Source of the DNA: Chloroflexota bacterium
GTDB lineage: Bacteria; Chloroflexota; Anaerolineae; Anaerolineales; Anaerolineaceae
DNA: 64,000 bases
Direction of reading: 5' to 3'
Assembly: GCA_021825925.1 (NCBI GenBank)
Contig: JAKAFP010000001.1
Span: forward strand, 372,001 to 436,000
Under the pieces are notes generated by a model. It was not told the origin of the DNA. It made no database searches and saw only the letters and a program-made list of their open reading frames with translations. Within the stretch, counting starts at the first letter, position 1. Each line of letters starts with the position of its first letter. The translations under genes were made by a program, and so were the position numbers. Below are positions 1 to 9,722 of the stretch, piece by piece.

Positions 1-2
1 GT

Positions 3-710
3 TTAATGGATCCTTCCATCGTGAATGCCTATTGGGTCACCATAAAGATCAGCCTGGCTACCGCGGTTGGTGGTGGTCTACTGGGTTTCTTGATGGCTTA
101 TGCCATCACCGTTGGAAAGCTTCCTCGTTCGGTCCGCACTAGTTTGCTCACTTTTTCAGGTGTTGCTTCCAACTTTGCCGGCGTTCCGCTGGCTTTTGCT
201 TTTATCGCAACCCTCGGGCGCACCGGTCTGGTGACTTTATTATTGAAGAATATTTTCGGGTTAAATCTCTATGACCAGGGATTCAGCCTGTACAGCTTTT
301 GGGGTCTTTCGCTGACCTATATGTTCTTCCAGTTCCCTTTAATGGTGCTGGTGATCACCCCCGCACTGGATGGTCTTAAAAAAGAATGGAGCGAAGCGGC
401 AGAAAATCTTGGCGCTTCTCACAGTCTCTATTGGCGTAAAGTTGCGCTGCCCATCTTGATGCCCTCGATTTTGGGCTCCATGATCCTGTTGTTTGGCAAC
501 TCATTTGGTGCTTATGCCACGGCCTACTCACTGACTGGAGGTTTCATCAACCTGATCACGATCGTGATCGGCTCCCAGATCAAGGGTGATATTTATTACA
601 ATCCCGGCCTGGGATATGCGCTGGCTGTTGGCATGATCTTCGTCATGGCCGTCATGATGTCCATCTATTACGCGTTGCGGCGCAGAAGTGAAAGGTGGCT
701 GCGTAAATGA
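3..710 (+). CDS. ABC transporter permease, PotB-type (5' end outside window)
   Basis: Inner-membrane permease subunit of an ABC importer of the spermidine/putrescine, iron(III) or thiamine type. The visible part has about five hydrophobic segments and the EAA cytoplasmic loop (EAAENLGASHSLYWRKV, near residue 131 from the first ATG), which docks onto the ATPase. The reading frame is open to the left edge. Family members usually have 260-290 residues with an extra N-terminal helix, so the ATG at 6 is probably internal and the true start lies upstream. It overlaps the next permease by 4 bases (ATGA), so the two are translationally coupled. The substrate is not readable from sequence; the downstream molybdenum hydroxylase and amidase suggest an organic nitrogen compound (inference). 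Confidence 0.85.
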   Translation, partial: LMDPSIVNAYWVTIKISLATAVGGGLLGFLMAYAITVGKLPRSVRTSLLTFSGVASNFAGVPLAFAFIATLGRTGLVTLLLKNIFGLNLYDQGFSLYSFWGLSLTYMFFQFPLMVLVITPALDGLKKEWSEAAENLGASHSLYWRKVALPILMPSILGSMILLFGNSFGAYATAYSLTGGFINLITIVIGSQIKGDIYYNPGLGYALAVGMIFVMAVMMSIYYALRRRSERWLRK

Positions 711-1504
711 AACGAAAACCATTCTGGTCTTGGGTTTGGATTATTCTCGGCGTCATTTATTTTGTGCTGCCGTTGTACTCAACTTTCGATTTTTCTTTGC
801 GTGCCCAGAAGGGCATCCTTTCATTTCTGGCTTATCAAAATGTGTTCAAGGATCCGAATTTTTGGTCAACCATCAAATTTTCGTTGGTGATCGCGATCTT
901 TACCATCATCGTCAGCATTCTGCTGGTGGTTCCCACCGCTTATTGGATTCGCCTTCGCTTGCCCCAACTGCGCGGGATGTTGGAATTCATTTCGATGCTG
1001 CCTTTTGTGGTGCCGGCCATCGTGTTGGTATTTGGCATGATCCGCGTTTTTAGCGGTGCACCTTTTCGCCTGACCAACACATATTTCGGCACGGATGCAT
1101 TGCTTGTGGCGGCTTATGTCGTGCTGGCTTTGCCTTATGTGTTCCGGTCCGTGGATACCGGTCTGGCCGCCATTGATGTGGTCTCATTAACTGAAGCGGC
1201 CCAAAGCCTGGGAGCAAGCTGGTCTACCATCATGTTCAAGATCATCTTCCCCAATTTGAAAGTGGCCATCATCAGCAGCGCCTTTTTAACCCTAGCTACT
1301 GTGATCGGCGAATATACGATTGCCAGCTTTATGGTTGGCATCAAGGCATTTGGCCCTTATATGTCGCTCATTGGACAGAACCGAACCTACGAATCGTCCT
1401 CCCTTGCCATTATCAGCTTTATGGTCACCTGGGGATTCATGGGTCTGATCCAGTTGTTCAACCGCGGTAAAGCGGATTCCGGTTCATTGGCCGGGGCTCG
1501 TTAA
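707..1504 (+). CDS. ABC transporter permease, PotC-type
   Basis: Second permease of the importer, 265 residues and full length. It has a first helix at about residues 10-28 (WVWIILGVIYFVLPLYSTF), five further membrane segments, and an EAA loop with the sequence TEAAQSLGASWSTIMFKIIF at about 164-183. The start codon lies in the ATGA overlap with the upstream permease. Together the two proteins should form the heterodimeric pore energised by the ATPase encoded 34 bases downstream. No periplasmic binding protein gene is present after it, so that component is expected before the window. Confidence 0.87.
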   Translation: MKRKPFWSWVWIILGVIYFVLPLYSTFDFSLRAQKGILSFLAYQNVFKDPNFWSTIKFSLVIAIFTIIVSILLVVPTAYWIRLRLPQLRGMLEFISMLPFVVPAIVLVFGMIRVFSGAPFRLTNTYFGTDALLVAAYVVLALPYVFRSVDTGLAAIDVVSLTEAAQSLGASWSTIMFKIIFPNLKVAIISSAFLTLATVIGEYTIASFMVGIKAFGPYMSLIGQNRTYESSSLAIISFMVTWGFMGLIQLFNRGKADSGSLAGAR

Positions 1505-1538
1505 TCTCATCGAAAAATCGGAAATCATTAGGTGAATT

Positions 1539-2588
1539 ATGGCTTTTCTTTCGCTTTCTAATATCTCAAAAAAATTTGGCTCAACCCCCGCGGTTGAAGA
1601 TTTTAATCTTGAAGTTGAAAAGGGCGAGTTTGTCTCTTTTCTCGGACCCTCCGGCTGCGGCAAAACCACGACCCTGCGTATGATCGCTGGTTTTGAAATG
1701 CCGACCACCGGCTCCATTACTCTGGATGGGGAAGACATTACCTACAAGTCACCCAACCAGCGCAATGTGGGGATGGTGTTTCAATCTTATGCACTTTTTC
1801 CGAATCTGACCATCGGGCAGAATATCGGCTTTGGGCTGCAGGTGCGCAAAGTGCCTGAAGTAGAGATCAAGAAAAAAGTGGATGAGATGCTCAATCTTGT
1901 TCACCTTGAAAAACATATCAATAAATATCCCTACCAGCTTTCAGGCGGTCAGCAGCAGCGTATCGCACTGGCCCGGGCCTTGGCCATCAATCCGCGGGTG
2001 CTGCTTTTGGATGAACCGCTTTCTGCCCTGGATGCCAAAATCAGGGTGGAGCTGCGCCTTGAGATCCGCCGCATTCAGCAGACCATGGGCATTACCACCA
2101 TCTATGTCACCCACGACCAGGAAGAAGCCTTGCTTATCTCAGATCGGGTGGTGGTCATGAGCCAGGGACTGATGGAACAGGTGGGAACACCGGCCAATAT
2201 TTACAATTTCCCGGCCAGTGAGTTTGTCGCCCAATTTGTCGGTCAGCTTAACATGCTTCCCGTTTCCCAGGTGGATTTGAAAGAAAACACCTGTGTGCTT
2301 GCCGGTCAAAAGGTAAAATTTGAACAATCACATGACCGCAAGATAAGCGACAATCCGCGGCTGGCCATTCGGCCCGAAGAGCTTCAAATTGGCACGGGTG
2401 AAGGCAGAAATGCCCTCAAAGGCCGGGTTGAATCGGTGCTCTTCCTTGGTGCCATCGTCCGCCTGCGGGTGGATGTGGGCGGTGTGACGCTTTCGGCTGA
2501 CTTCTTTAATGAAAGAACCCGGACCCTTCCGAGGGTTGGGGATGACGTTATCGTCAGCTTCCCTGAGTATTCCTGCTGGGTGGTGTAA
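1539..2588 (+). CDS. ABC transporter ATP-binding protein, PotA/FbpC-like
   Basis: ATPase of 349 residues that powers the two upstream permeases. It shows Walker A (GPSGCGKTT, about residue 38), a Q-loop (FQSYALFPN), the signature LSGGQQQRIALARAL, Walker B (LLLDEPLSALD) and the switch histidine in YVTHDQEEAL. The last ~100 residues form a TOBE-type domain, which is normal for the PotA/FbpC/MalK group. An AGGTGA ribosome site precedes the ATG. It closes the transporter operon; a 120-base gap with a promoter candidate separates it from the hydroxylase genes. Confidence 0.92.
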   Translation: MAFLSLSNISKKFGSTPAVEDFNLEVEKGEFVSFLGPSGCGKTTTLRMIAGFEMPTTGSITLDGEDITYKSPNQRNVGMVFQSYALFPNLTIGQNIGFGLQVRKVPEVEIKKKVDEMLNLVHLEKHINKYPYQLSGGQQQRIALARALAINPRVLLLDEPLSALDAKIRVELRLEIRRIQQTMGITTIYVTHDQEEALLISDRVVVMSQGLMEQVGTPANIYNFPASEFVAQFVGQLNMLPVSQVDLKENTCVLAGQKVKFEQSHDRKISDNPRLAIRPEELQIGTGEGRNALKGRVESVLFLGAIVRLRVDVGGVTLSADFFNERTRTLPRVGDDVIVSFPEYSCWVV

Positions 2589-2608
2589 AGAATCATCCTC
2601 ATTCTTGG

Positions 2609-2656
2609 TTGCCCAAAATATCTGAGATCCATATAATGGTGTAACCATATAATGGT
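2609..2656 (+). promoter_or_regulatory. Promoter candidate with tandem CCATATAATGGT elements
   Basis: The 12-mer CCATATAATGGT occurs twice, at 2629-2640 and 2645-2656, 16 bases apart. Each copy carries TATAAT and the ends CCAT/ATGG are inverted. The first TATAAT (2632-2637) lies 17 bases after TTGCCC (2609-2614), a reasonable -35. This fits a sigma-70-type promoter for the molybdenum hydroxylase genes, with the second copy in the early transcribed region as a possible operator. Promoter function is inferred from spacing only. Confidence 0.5.
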
Positions 2657-2708
2657 TTAAACCAAAAACATGTAAATGATTTCAAAATATTGTTTTAAGG
2701 AGGCTCCT

Positions 2709-3239
2709 TTGGAAAACAGTCCAACAACCTCGTCGAATGAAAGGATCGCTCTTCGCATTAACGGCGAATGGCGCGAGTTCGAGATTGGAAAAGACCTCCA
2801 ACCTTGGATGACGTTGTCAGCTTTTCTACGCGAAAAGCTTGGTTACACCGGTCTTAAGGTCAGTTGTGATGAAGGCGCTTGTGGTGCTTGCACGGTGATC
2901 ATGGATGGCAAAGCGGTGCTCTCATGTATGATCCTGGCGGTTGAAGCCAACGGTCGTGAGATCACCACCATTGAAGGCCTGCCAAAAGACGATCCTGTGA
3001 TCCTTGCTTTTGCTGAACAGAGTGAACCCGGCCATGGAACGGCGCTCCAATGCGGCTACTGCACTCCCGGTTTCGTCATGACCACCAGGGCGCTGCTCAA
3101 TGAAAATCCCAACCCAAGCATGGATGAGATCCGTGAAGCGCTTTCGGGCAATCTCTGCCGCTGCGGCTGTTACGACGCGATAGCCATGGCGGTCACCCAT
3201 GCAGCTGAGAAGATCGTTGCCAAAGGAGGTCTCTCATGA
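2709..3239 (+). CDS. Molybdenum hydroxylase, 2[2Fe-2S] small subunit
   Basis: Iron-sulfur electron-transfer subunit of a xanthine dehydrogenase/carbon-monoxide dehydrogenase family enzyme. The plant-type cluster motif is visible (SCDEGACGACTVIMDG with a further Cys 11 residues on), as are the second, helical cluster motifs (QCGYCTPGF and NLCRCGC). I place the start at TTG 2709, not the ATG at 2676, because AAGGAGG ends five bases before the TTG and nothing suitable precedes the ATG; this gives 176 residues, beginning MENSPTTSSN. It overlaps the large-subunit gene by 4 bases. The order small-large-FAD is typical of these operons. Confidence 0.9.
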   Translation: MENSPTTSSNERIALRINGEWREFEIGKDLQPWMTLSAFLREKLGYTGLKVSCDEGACGACTVIMDGKAVLSCMILAVEANGREITTIEGLPKDDPVILAFAEQSEPGHGTALQCGYCTPGFVMTTRALLNENPNPSMDEIREALSGNLCRCGCYDAIAMAVTHAAEKIVAKGGLS

Positions 3240-5587
3240 CCATTCCTTACAAACCCCGTGTCAAACGAAAATTTATCGGCGGCTACCAGCCGCGAATTGA
3301 CGGACTTGAAAAAGCACAGGGCAAACCCCTTTATGCGGACGATATCATTAACGAACGCAATTACCCTGGCTTGCTCTATGCCAAAGTGCTGCGCTGCCCG
3401 TATCCCAGGGCCAGAATTCTGAGCATGGATACCAGCAAGGCTGAAGCACTGAAGGGCGTCAAGGCGATCGTGACCTACAAAGATCCTAATCTGAAAGCGA
3501 TGAAACCCACCAATGCGGGTTGGACGGACGCCGTGGATACTGTCAGTTACGACGGCATGATGTGGGGCAAGTTCCGCGACCGCAACATTCTGGGGGATTA
3601 TGGCACCTGGGCTGGGGATGAAGTGGGTGTCGCCATTGCAGCCGAAAGTGAACAGATTGCCGAGGCGGCTTTGAAATTGGTTGAAGTCGAGTGGGAAGTG
3701 CTGCCTTACGTCATGGACCCCATCTCCGCCATGAAACCCGGTGCGCCGATCATTCATCCTCACATTGCACCTGAGAACGTGCTGCCTTTTGACCCGGTGG
3801 GCGGTCCTGACTGTTTCTTATCCAAGGGCGATACCGACCAGGGTTTTGCCCAAGCGGATGTGGTGGTCGACATGGATACCATCCATGACAACCCGACTCA
3901 GGGCTCCCTGGATCCCTGGTGCTGCATGGTGCAGTGGGAAGGCGAGCAGCTGACTGTTTTCTCAAACTCCTATGCTACCGATCAGACCCGCATGCATATG
4001 AGCCAGATGCTTGATCTGCCTTTGCACAATATTCGCGTGGTCAGCCAGTATGTCGGCGGACAGTTCGGTCGTGCAGACACTGGTGACCAGCCTTTCTTCA
4101 TCTTTACGGCTTTGCTGGCTAAAAAAGCCGGCCGGCCGGTCAAGTTCAAACACACCCGGCGTGACAGTTTTCATGACACTCGCCAGCCTGCGCTTTATCA
4201 TTGCAAGGTGGGCGCGAAAAAAGATGGCACCATTACCACTCTGCATTTCAGTTCGATTGGTGACATCGGTGCTCACGCGGATCATTCCGTCTTTGCCCTG
4301 AAATTTGCTCCGGCTGAGATCTCTGAAGTTGCCCTGGCGCACATCCCCAACCAAAAAATGGAATCCTGGGCGGTTTACACAAACCGCATCCCCGGTTGTA
4401 TGATGCGCGGAGTGGGCAACTCGCAGTTCAACTTCATCTTCGGCCGTATGATTGACGGTCTGGCAGAGAAATTGGGTATGGACCCGGTTGACCTGGCTAT
4501 CAAGAATTTTGGCCACGAATGGGGCAGCCGCCCCGACCCCAGCCTTAAGGCCGTGCTTGAAATCGGTGCGGAGCGCATCGGCTGGAAAGAGAAGCGCCAC
4601 AAACCCGGCGCTGGAGAATTGATTGACGGTATTAAACGCCGCGGGGTGGGTTTTTCGCTGCATCCCGCCTGGCATGCCGAATGGCAGGAGGTACGCCGAG
4701 GTCAGGTGCAGGTCAGAATCACACTTTTGCCCGATGGCACGGTCACCCTGGACGCGCCTACGGTTGAAACCGGCACTGGTTCGAACACCTGCAACGTACT
4801 GGGTTGTGCCGAAGCCTTGAGTTTCTTGGGCATCGAACAAAAAGACATTACCTGGGTATCCACGGTGGATACCGATAACGGGCTGCGCGATTGTGTGCAG
4901 ACCGACAGCGCCGTATCCTTCTTGCAATCAGAAGTGTTGGTGCTGGCTGCGAAAGAATTAAAGGAAAAATTGATCAACCTGGCTGCTGAAAAACTGGAAG
5001 TAAAGAGCGATCTGGTGGATATCGTTGATGGAATGATCAAAGCCCCCGGCAAGAGCATCAGTGTGAAGGACTTGCTGATGAAAGGGGATCTGGTGCCCCT
5101 CTCGGTGATGGTCAGCCGAAAACCAGACAGCAGCCGAACAGGCGTACCTTACATTGCCAGTTTTGCCGATGTTGAAGTGGATACCTCCACCGGTAAAGTG
5201 GAAGTGCTCAAATTGGTCATTATCAATGATTGCGGTACGGTCATGTACGCTTCAGGCGCTGAAGCGCAGCAGATTGGCGGGCAGGTCATGGCCATGGGCG
5301 AGGCACTGACCGAGGAATTGATCTACGATCCGATCCGCGGCGTGCCACTCAACTTCAACTTTGTGGATTACAAAATGCCCACCATCCTCGATATGCCAAA
5401 GGTCGAACCGGTGCTGCTTGAAATATGGAAGGGGGCAGGCGAATACGGTGCTTGCGGTATTGGCGAAGGTACATTAACTTGTTCCCCTCGCGCGATTGCC
5501 AACGCGGTCTACAACGCCATTGGCGCCAGGGTGGATGAAATTCCCATCACACCTGAAAAAGTCCTCCAAGCTTTAGGCCGGATATAA
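3236..5587 (+). CDS. Molybdenum hydroxylase, molybdopterin-binding large subunit
   Basis: Catalytic subunit of 783 residues, homologous to xanthine dehydrogenase XdhA/XdhD and aldehyde oxidase large chains. The N-terminal ald_Xan_dh_C domain is recognisable (GLEKAQGKPLYADDI), followed by Mo-cofactor segments such as YVGGQFGRAD and GCMMRGVGNSQ. Near the C terminus GACGIGEGT supplies the expected catalytic glutamate. The enzyme should hydroxylate a carbon next to nitrogen in a heterocycle, or an aldehyde-like carbon, using water; the actual substrate cannot be read. The MoCo genes nearby (24-26 kb) could supply cofactor. It overlaps the small-subunit gene by ATGA and precedes the FAD subunit by 9 bases. 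Confidence 0.9.
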   Translation: MTIPYKPRVKRKFIGGYQPRIDGLEKAQGKPLYADDIINERNYPGLLYAKVLRCPYPRARILSMDTSKAEALKGVKAIVTYKDPNLKAMKPTNAGWTDAVDTVSYDGMMWGKFRDRNILGDYGTWAGDEVGVAIAAESEQIAEAALKLVEVEWEVLPYVMDPISAMKPGAPIIHPHIAPENVLPFDPVGGPDCFLSKGDTDQGFAQADVVVDMDTIHDNPTQGSLDPWCCMVQWEGEQLTVFSNSYATDQTRMHMSQMLDLPLHNIRVVSQYVGGQFGRADTGDQPFFIFTALLAKKAGRPVKFKHTRRDSFHDTRQPALYHCKVGAKKDGTITTLHFSSIGDIGAHADHSVFALKFAPAEISEVALAHIPNQKMESWAVYTNRIPGCMMRGVGNSQFNFIFGRMIDGLAEKLGMDPVDLAIKNFGHEWGSRPDPSLKAVLEIGAERIGWKEKRHKPGAGELIDGIKRRGVGFSLHPAWHAEWQEVRRGQVQVRITLLPDGTVTLDAPTVETGTGSNTCNVLGCAEALSFLGIEQKDITWVSTVDTDNGLRDCVQTDSAVSFLQSEVLVLAAKELKEKLINLAAEKLEVKSDLVDIVDGMIKAPGKSISVKDLLMKGDLVPLSVMVSRKPDSSRTGVPYIASFADVEVDTSTGKVEVLKLVIINDCGTVMYASGAEAQQIGGQVMAMGEALTEELIYDPIRGVPLNFNFVDYKMPTILDMPKVEPVLLEIWKGAGEYGACGIGEGTLTCSPRAIANAVYNAIGARVDEIPITPEKVLQALGRI

Positions 5588-5596
5588 GGTGACGCC

Positions 5597-7960
5597 ATGA
5601 CACTTCAACCTATTAAATTCATTCCTGTTGAGAATCTGCAATCGGCAGAAACCTTATTAAATGAAAGCAACGGCCGGGCGGCTGTACTGGCTGGCGGTAC
5701 TGACTTGTTGGGCACCCTTAAGGATGCCGTGCATGCCGAGCCACCTGAACTGCTGATTGGATTGAAATCCGTAAAAGGGTCAAGTCAGGTTGTTGTTGAA
5801 CAAGCTGGCCTCCGCATTGGTGCCCTGGCGACCCTGAATGAAATTGCCAAAAACCCAGTCATTCGCAAGGAGTATGCCTTGCTGGCGGAGGCGGCAGCAA
5901 GCGTGGCTTCTCCGCAGATCCGCAATATTGCCACCCTTGCCGGCAACCTGTGCCAGGAGCCGCGTTGCTGGTATTACCGTAACCCTGACAACAATTTCGA
6001 TTGTCTACGCAAAGGCGGCAGATGGTGCGATGCCTTGTTTGCCGAGAACCGTTATCATTCCATCTTTGGCGGCATGTGCGTGAGCGCAGCCCCCTGCCAG
6101 ACCGGCTGCCCCATCCATAACGGCATCCCGGCTTACATGGAAAAGATCCGTGAGGGCAAGGTGGAAGACGCGGTTGCCTTATTAATGGAAACCAATCCGT
6201 TAGCCTCCATCACTGGCCGCATCTGCTCGGCCTATTGTGAAGAGGATTGCAACCGGCACGACTTTGACGAACCGGTGGCCATCCGCAATGTTGAAAGATA
6301 TTTAGGTGACCTTTCGCTTGAAAATATCGCGAAGTATTACCGTGCTCCTGCGGTCGAATCCGGCAAAAGCGTGGCGGTAGTGGGAGCCGGTCCGGCCGGG
6401 TTGTCTGCAGCTTTCTTCCTGCGCAAACAGGGTCACGCCGTCACCATTTACGAGCAGATGGCCGAAGCGGGCGGCATGCTGCGTTACAGCATTCCCGAAT
6501 ACCGCCTGCCAAAATCCGTCTTGCGCACCCAGGTCAAGGCGCTTGAAAGCATGGGCATTCAGTTCCAATTCAACGCCCACATTGGAGACAAGGGGCTTTC
6601 CATCTCAGATTTACGCGGAAAGCATCAAAGCGTCTTCGTGGCAACCGGGTTGTGGACTGGTCGTCAATTAAAGATCGAAGGCAGTGAGCTGCTTGGTTCC
6701 GGTCTTGAATTCTTGATCAATGTTCAGAAAGAAGTCAAACAGACCGTTGGCAAAAAGGTTTTGGTGATAGGCGGAGGCAGCGTGGCAGTGGATGTGGCGC
6801 TGACGACCCGCCGTTTGGGCGCCAGCCAGGTCACCATGGCCTGTCTTGAAACCCTTGAGACCATGCCTGCTGTCGAAGAGGATCTCATCCAGGCCAGGGA
6901 AGACGGTATTCAAATTCTGCCCTCCTGGGGACCGAAACGGGTTCTTCAGCAGGGTGGCAAACTCACCGGCATTGAGCTGGTGCGCTGCACTTCCGTTTTT
7001 GACAAAAATGGACGATTTGCTCCCTCCTTTAATGAAGGAGAAACGTTCAAAGTCGAAGCGGATCAGATCCTGGTGGCGATCGGCCAATCTGCAGTGTTGG
7101 ACTTTGCTGAATCAGTGCTTCAGGTTGAACGGGGTCTATTGGTGACACAAAAAAGCACAGCCGCCACAACCGTGGAAGGTGTGTTTGCAGGTGGTGATGC
7201 CTCCGGGGATTCAGTTACTGTGGTTCAAGCCATGGCGTCAGGTAAAACGGCTGCCATTGGTATTGGTGCTTATCTTCAAGGGGTCGCCCCTGCTACTGCC
7301 AGGACCTCAACGGGCAAAGTGAAATTGAATCTTAATACCGCTGCGTTTAAATCCAGTTCCAGGGTGAGCGTACCTGATCTTGAGGTTTCGCTGCGGTCGC
7401 TAAACACGGAAGACAAACAAGGACTAAGCACTGCTGGAGTGGAAGTCGAGGCTAAACGCTGTGCGAACTGCGGCTGTGTGGCCGTCAATGTTTCTGATGT
7501 GGCTACTGCGTTGATCGCTCTAGATGCCCAGATAAAGACCAGCAAGAGAACCCTGTCTGCAGAAGAACTGTTCGCGGCCACTCAAAGCAGCACCACCGTT
7601 TTAGCCGAAGGCGAGTTGATCCACGAGATTTTCATTCCGGCTCCCGAACCGGGCAGCCGGCAGCGTTATCTTAAGTTCCGCATCCGCAACTCGATTGACT
7701 TCCCCATCGTCAGTGTCGCATTCAAGACCTCGATGCGCGATGGAAAATACCACGATGCCAGAATGGTGTTTGGGGCAGTTGCACCCGTTCCCATGCGGGC
7801 GCGTGAAATAGAATCCCTGCTCGAAGGACAGACGCCCGGTGAGGCCGTTGCCGGTCAAGCCGGCCAGTGGATTGTCGGTCAGGCACAGCCCCTGGCTCGC
7901 AACAAGGCCAAGATTGAAATACTGAAGGCGTTGGTGGCCAAATCGCTCAAGGCGGATTAG
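5597..7960 (+). CDS. Molybdenum hydroxylase FAD subunit with inserted GltD/YgfK-like module
   Basis: A 787-residue fusion. Residues 1-160 are the first part of a CoxM/YgfM-type FAD-binding domain (AGGTD at 32-36; a Cys loop C119, C124, C136, C144 like the extra 4Fe-4S site of 4-hydroxybenzoyl-CoA reductase beta). At about 161 the sequence switches to a GltD/dihydropyrimidine-dehydrogenase N-terminal module: CQTGCPIHNG, RICSAYCEEDC, an FAD Rossmann motif GAGPAG (263-268), a second dinucleotide motif GGGSVA (392-397) and GGD (532-534). At 622-627 CANCGC leads back into the FAD domain (VAVNVSDVATALIALDA), and residues ~670-787 are the CO-dehydrogenase flavoprotein C-terminal domain. Likely role: passing electrons between the Mo subunit and NAD(P) or another partner. 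E. coli encodes the equivalents separately (ygfK, ygfM). Confidence 0.87.
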   Translation: MTLQPIKFIPVENLQSAETLLNESNGRAAVLAGGTDLLGTLKDAVHAEPPELLIGLKSVKGSSQVVVEQAGLRIGALATLNEIAKNPVIRKEYALLAEAAASVASPQIRNIATLAGNLCQEPRCWYYRNPDNNFDCLRKGGRWCDALFAENRYHSIFGGMCVSAAPCQTGCPIHNGIPAYMEKIREGKVEDAVALLMETNPLASITGRICSAYCEEDCNRHDFDEPVAIRNVERYLGDLSLENIAKYYRAPAVESGKSVAVVGAGPAGLSAAFFLRKQGHAVTIYEQMAEAGGMLRYSIPEYRLPKSVLRTQVKALESMGIQFQFNAHIGDKGLSISDLRGKHQSVFVATGLWTGRQLKIEGSELLGSGLEFLINVQKEVKQTVGKKVLVIGGGSVAVDVALTTRRLGASQVTMACLETLETMPAVEEDLIQAREDGIQILPSWGPKRVLQQGGKLTGIELVRCTSVFDKNGRFAPSFNEGETFKVEADQILVAIGQSAVLDFAESVLQVERGLLVTQKSTAATTVEGVFAGGDASGDSVTVVQAMASGKTAAIGIGAYLQGVAPATARTSTGKVKLNLNTAAFKSSSRVSVPDLEVSLRSLNTEDKQGLSTAGVEVEAKRCANCGCVAVNVSDVATALIALDAQIKTSKRTLSAEELFAATQSSTTVLAEGELIHEIFIPAPEPGSRQRYLKFRIRNSIDFPIVSVAFKTSMRDGKYHDARMVFGAVAPVPMRAREIESLLEGQTPGEAVAGQAGQWIVGQAQPLARNKAKIEILKALVAKSLKAD

Positions 7961-8007
7961 TGTTCTATCCGTTTAGCTCATTGAAAAAAGGAGAACAATA
8001 GACTCAT

Positions 8008-9684
8008 ATGGATTACGACCTCAAGTCACTCAACCTCCCAAAGCTTTACGGAAAGATGCTTTCTTTGTTTGCCGGTCTTGTCGGCAGCAAGGTTACCCGT
8101 CCATTGATGATCGGCAGTCTGCTTGAAAACGGGGGCATCCCCAAGCTGCAAAAAATGAAATTCGACGAGGAGCCCACCCTGTTCCCGTTGATCATCCCAG
8201 AAATACACGCGTCGGGGCACATGGAGACTCCCATGAAGGAACCCTCCAATGAACGAACCTCGCGTGATCACCTGGCATACACTACCATCCGTGATTATGC
8301 CCAAGCTTATCGCCAGGGCAAAATGACGCCGCTGCAGGCTGCGGAACAGGTGATCGCAGCCATTGAAAAAAGCGATAAAACCTCCCCTGCGATGCACGCC
8401 TTTTCTGCCAGCGACACCGAGGATATCCGCAGGCAGGCCGAAGTTTCGACGGAATTGCTGAAAAAGGGTAAACCACGCAGCTTCCTTGAAGGGGTCCCCG
8501 TGGCGATCAAGGATGAAGTGGATCTGGTGCCTTATCCCACCACGGTGGGAACCAGCTTTTTAGGGGCAAAACCAGCTTCAAAAGATGCTTATGTATGCGC
8601 CCGATTGCGTGCTGCCGGCGCATTGCTGGTGGGTAAGACCAACATGCACGAAATTGGCATTGCCACCAATGGCGAGAATGTTCACCACGGACGGATTGCC
8701 AACCCCTATGATCTGCATCGGGATACCGGCGGCTCTTCAAGCGGGTCCGGTGCAGCAGTGGCAGCTGGTATCGTGCCGGTGGCCATTGGTGCGGACGGCG
8801 GAGGTTCGATCCGCGTGCCGGCCAGTCTCTGCGGCGTGGTCGGTCTCAAGCCCACCTTTAGCCGGGTCAGCGAAGCCGGGGCGGCGCCCTTGTGTTGGAG
8901 TGTTGCGCACCTGGGTCCGCTCGGTGCCTCAGTTGAAGATGTGGCGCTGGTCTATCAGATCATTGCCGGACCTGATCCTGAAGAAGCACTCTCACAGCAG
9001 CAATCGCCAGTCGCACTCGAAGGCTGGAACAAACCAGATCTAAAGGGATTGCGCGTAGGTGTGTTCCCGGAATGGTCCCGCCATGCCAGCCAGGAGATCG
9101 TCGCGGCAAACGAAAAGATGATCGCAGAGTTTGAAAAATGCGGGGCTTTGGTGGAGAATGTGTCCATCCCCGAGTTGGATGCCATGCGTGTTGCACACGC
9201 CATCACCATTTTGAGCGAAATGGCCGCCTGCATGCAGAATTACCCCGAGCATTGGGGTGATTTCGCCGCGGCGACCCGCCTGAGCCTGGTGCTTGGACAG
9301 GAAATGTCCTCGCATGATTACATCCAGGCGCAGCGCATGCGCACCCGTGCCTTGAAGATCTTCGCCGAAGTCTTTGAAAAGGTGGATGTCATCCTCACAC
9401 CGACCACCGCCTTAACCGCTCCCGTCGTACCTGCCGAAGCAGAAAGCAACGGTTGGTCTGACTTGAGCACGGATACCGAGATGATGCGCTTTGTCTTCCC
9501 CGGTAACCTGCTCGGGCTGCCCGCCATTTCCTTCCCTGTGGGCTATGACTCGAACGGCATGCCCATCGGTATGCAGGCCATTGGCCGCCATTGGGATGAA
9601 GCGCTGCTCTTGCGCGTGGCGTACAACGCTGAACAGCGATTTACACGAAAACGGCCAGCTAATTATTTTGGTGAAAATTTATAA
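8008..9684 (+). CDS. Amidase signature family hydrolase
   Basis: A 558-residue amidase. The glycine/serine signature is clear ([19 protein letters not shown]), with the downstream [16 protein letters not shown], and the catalytic Lys lies in [11 protein letters not shown], giving the Lys-cisSer-Ser triad. About 85 N-terminal residues before the amidase domain are an extension with no motif I recognise. A GGAG ribosome site precedes the ATG. It follows the hydroxylase genes by 47 bases in the same direction and probably belongs to their operon, so it may hydrolyse an amide in the same catabolic route (inference). A GatA role is unlikely, since no gatB or gatC is adjacent. Confidence 0.87.
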   Translation: MDYDLKSLNLPKLYGKMLSLFAGLVGSKVTRPLMIGSLLENGGIPKLQKMKFDEEPTLFPLIIPEIHASGHMETPMKEPSNERTSRDHLAYTTIRDYAQAYRQGKMTPLQAAEQVIAAIEKSDKTSPAMHAFSASDTEDIRRQAEVSTELLKKGKPRSFLEGVPVAIKDEVDLVPYPTTVGTSFLGAKPASKDAYVCARLRAAGALLVGKTNMHEIGIATNGENVHHGRIANPYDLHRDTGGSSSGSGAAVAAGIVPVAIGADGGGSIRVPASLCGVVGLKPTFSRVSEAGAAPLCWSVAHLGPLGASVEDVALVYQIIAGPDPEEALSQQQSPVALEGWNKPDLKGLRVGVFPEWSRHASQEIVAANEKMIAEFEKCGALVENVSIPELDAMRVAHAITILSEMAACMQNYPEHWGDFAAATRLSLVLGQEMSSHDYIQAQRMRTRALKIFAEVFEKVDVILTPTTALTAPVVPAEAESNGWSDLSTDTEMMRFVFPGNLLGLPAISFPVGYDSNGMPIGMQAIGRHWDEALLLRVAYNAEQRFTRKRPANYFGENL

Positions 9685-9722
9685 TCATATAAGTATTTCA
9701 AAGAACAATTCAAGGATGGAAC

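Noticed and set aside
3962..4927. 321-codon open frame on the minus strand opposite the molybdenum hydroxylase large subunit
   Set aside because: It has no recognisable motif, lies wholly antisense to a well-supported gene in G+C-rich DNA, and is explained by codon bias of that gene.
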